This document shows, in pieces, positions 5,432 through 5,979 of a stretch of 5,979 nucleotides of DNA. The notes under the pieces were generated by a model. It saw only the letters and a list, made by a program, of their open reading frames with translations. It was not told the origin of the DNA and made no database searches. The stretch is taken from positions 1-5,979 of the forward strand of contig DATMJW010000065.1 of assembly GCA_035553355.1 (NCBI GenBank). The letters run 5' to 3'. The position numbers and the translations under genes are program-made. Numbering within the stretch: position 1 is the stretch's first letter; every line of letters starts with the position of its first letter. The DNA is from Gaiellasilicea sp035553355. GTDB taxonomy: Bacteria > Actinomycetota > Thermoleophilia > Gaiellales > Gaiellaceae.

Positions 5432-5977
5432 GCGGGCGAGCGCGTCCGCGACCTCGGCGGCGACCGGTGCGAACGCGTCCTCGGCCCAGACGCACGGATC
5501 GCCGGCCCGCTGGAGCTCCGCGAGGTGGTCGCGCAGGCGCGGGTCCGGCGCGAGCCGCAGCACGGTTTGCGCGTAGCTGCGCGCCCACAGCTCCTTGAAG
5601 GAGTCGAAGTAGCGCCGGTGCGACGGCCCCGCGTGACGCGGCGCGCGCGAGGGAAGGCCGCGGATCGCGGCGCGCCAGCGGCGGAGGACCGGGTGCCCGG
5701 TGGAGGCGAAGCGGCGAGCCTCCGGGTGGAGCTGGTGGTCGACGAGGTGCCCGAGCTCGTGCAGGAAGCTGAGCGGGATGCTGCCCGCCTGTGCCGAGAT
5801 GCGCACATCGATCGGGTCCCCTTCCCGCGAGCGGTAGCAGCCACTGCGCACGCGCGCAGCCGTCGGCCGCACGGGAACGGGTGTCAAGTCGGTCTCGAGC
5901 ACGTGCAGGGCGTCGGCCGCCGCGAGCGCACGCGCGAGTTCCGGGTGGAGTGGGCTTCGCCGCGGGAGCGCGAGCAC
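5399..5977 (-). CDS. Putative HExxH zinc metallopeptidase-like protein (possibly 5'-partial)
   Basis: The product has at least 192 residues. The GTG at 5977-5975 is the first possible start, but it sits 2 nt from the window edge, so the true start may lie outside. The clear motif is SFLHELGHLVDHQL (70-83): HELGH gives His73 and His77 as zinc ligands and Glu74 as the catalytic base. A second block, YFDSFKELWARSYAQ (123-137), supplies Glu129 as a plausible third ligand on a following helix, the gluzincin arrangement. Between them lies an Arg-rich segment (about 88-122). The region before the motif (DVRISAQAGSIPLS) would be the edge strand of the peptidase fold. No signal peptide is visible from this start, so a cytoplasmic role is likely. 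The substrate is unknown and the specific family was not identified. It is transcribed towards the gcv operon and overlaps its last gene by 33 nt at the 3' ends. Confidence 0.78.
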   Translation of the reverse strand: MLALPRRSPLHPELARALAAADALHVLETDLTPVPVRPTAARVRSGCYRSREGDPIDVRISAQAGSIPLSFLHELGHLVDHQLHPEARRFASTGHPVLRRWRAAIRGLPSRAPRHAGPSHRRYFDSFKELWARSYAQTVLRLAPDPRLRDHLAELQRAGDPCVWAEDAFAPVAAEVADALARLGILRLRPAV

Positions 5978-5979
5978 GG

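Noticed and set aside
5023..5598. 191-codon plus-strand frame overlapping the unknown gene and the metallopeptidase
   Set aside because: Arg/Gly/Ala-rich shadow of the frame starting at 4925; no motif, and it runs antisense through the metallopeptidase gene.
1..5979. CRISPR array, insertion sequence or other mobile element
   Set aside because: No regularly spaced direct repeats, transposase or integrase coding, or terminal inverted repeats were seen; base composition looks uniform across the window.

Overview
The window is a GC-rich bacterial segment with G or C at most third codon positions. It holds a complete set of glycine cleavage system (GCS) genes for the T, H and P proteins. The P-protein is split into GcvPA and GcvPB, as in Firmicutes, Thermotoga, Thermus and deep-branching Actinobacteria, rather than the single long GcvP of Streptomyces or E. 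coli. The high GC, many GTG/TTG starts, apparently leaderless gcvT promoter and FtsZ tail (LEIPSFLRED) fit a deep-branching actinobacterium, for example Thermoleophilia (Gaiellales/Solirubrobacterales type). That lineage call is an inference from memory of family patterns and was not searched.

Layout: (1) positions 2-196 are the 3' end of ftsZ. (2) Positions 197-379 are a non-coding gap with three successive stem-loops; the last is a 13-bp stem followed by five T's, a good intrinsic terminator for ftsZ. The gap ends in a TAGAGT box 7 nt before the gcvT GTG. (3) gcvT, gcvH, gcvPA and gcvPB (380-4668) are packed head to tail, with junctions of 1 nt, a 4-nt overlap (TTGA) and a 4-nt overlap (ATGA). 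(4) Two unrecognised small genes (85 and 168 codons) continue the same unit, 2 nt after gcvPB and then with a 4-nt GTGA overlap. (5) On the minus strand, a convergent gene encodes a putative HExxH zinc metallopeptidase. It may begin outside the window, and its 3' end overlaps the last operon gene by 33 nt.

How the genes work together: GcvPA/GcvPB decarboxylates glycine and loads the aminomethyl group onto the lipoyl lysine of GcvH. GcvT passes the one-carbon unit to tetrahydrofolate and releases ammonia. The lipoamide dehydrogenase (L-protein) that reoxidises GcvH is not here and must be encoded elsewhere. No glycine riboswitch was found, and the predicted leaderless gcvT mRNA leaves no room for one.

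Most of the window is an ordinary metabolic operon. The parts least explained by known biology are the two small genes translationally coupled behind gcvPB and the convergent metallopeptidase. I see no strong evidence for an undescribed multi-gene system.
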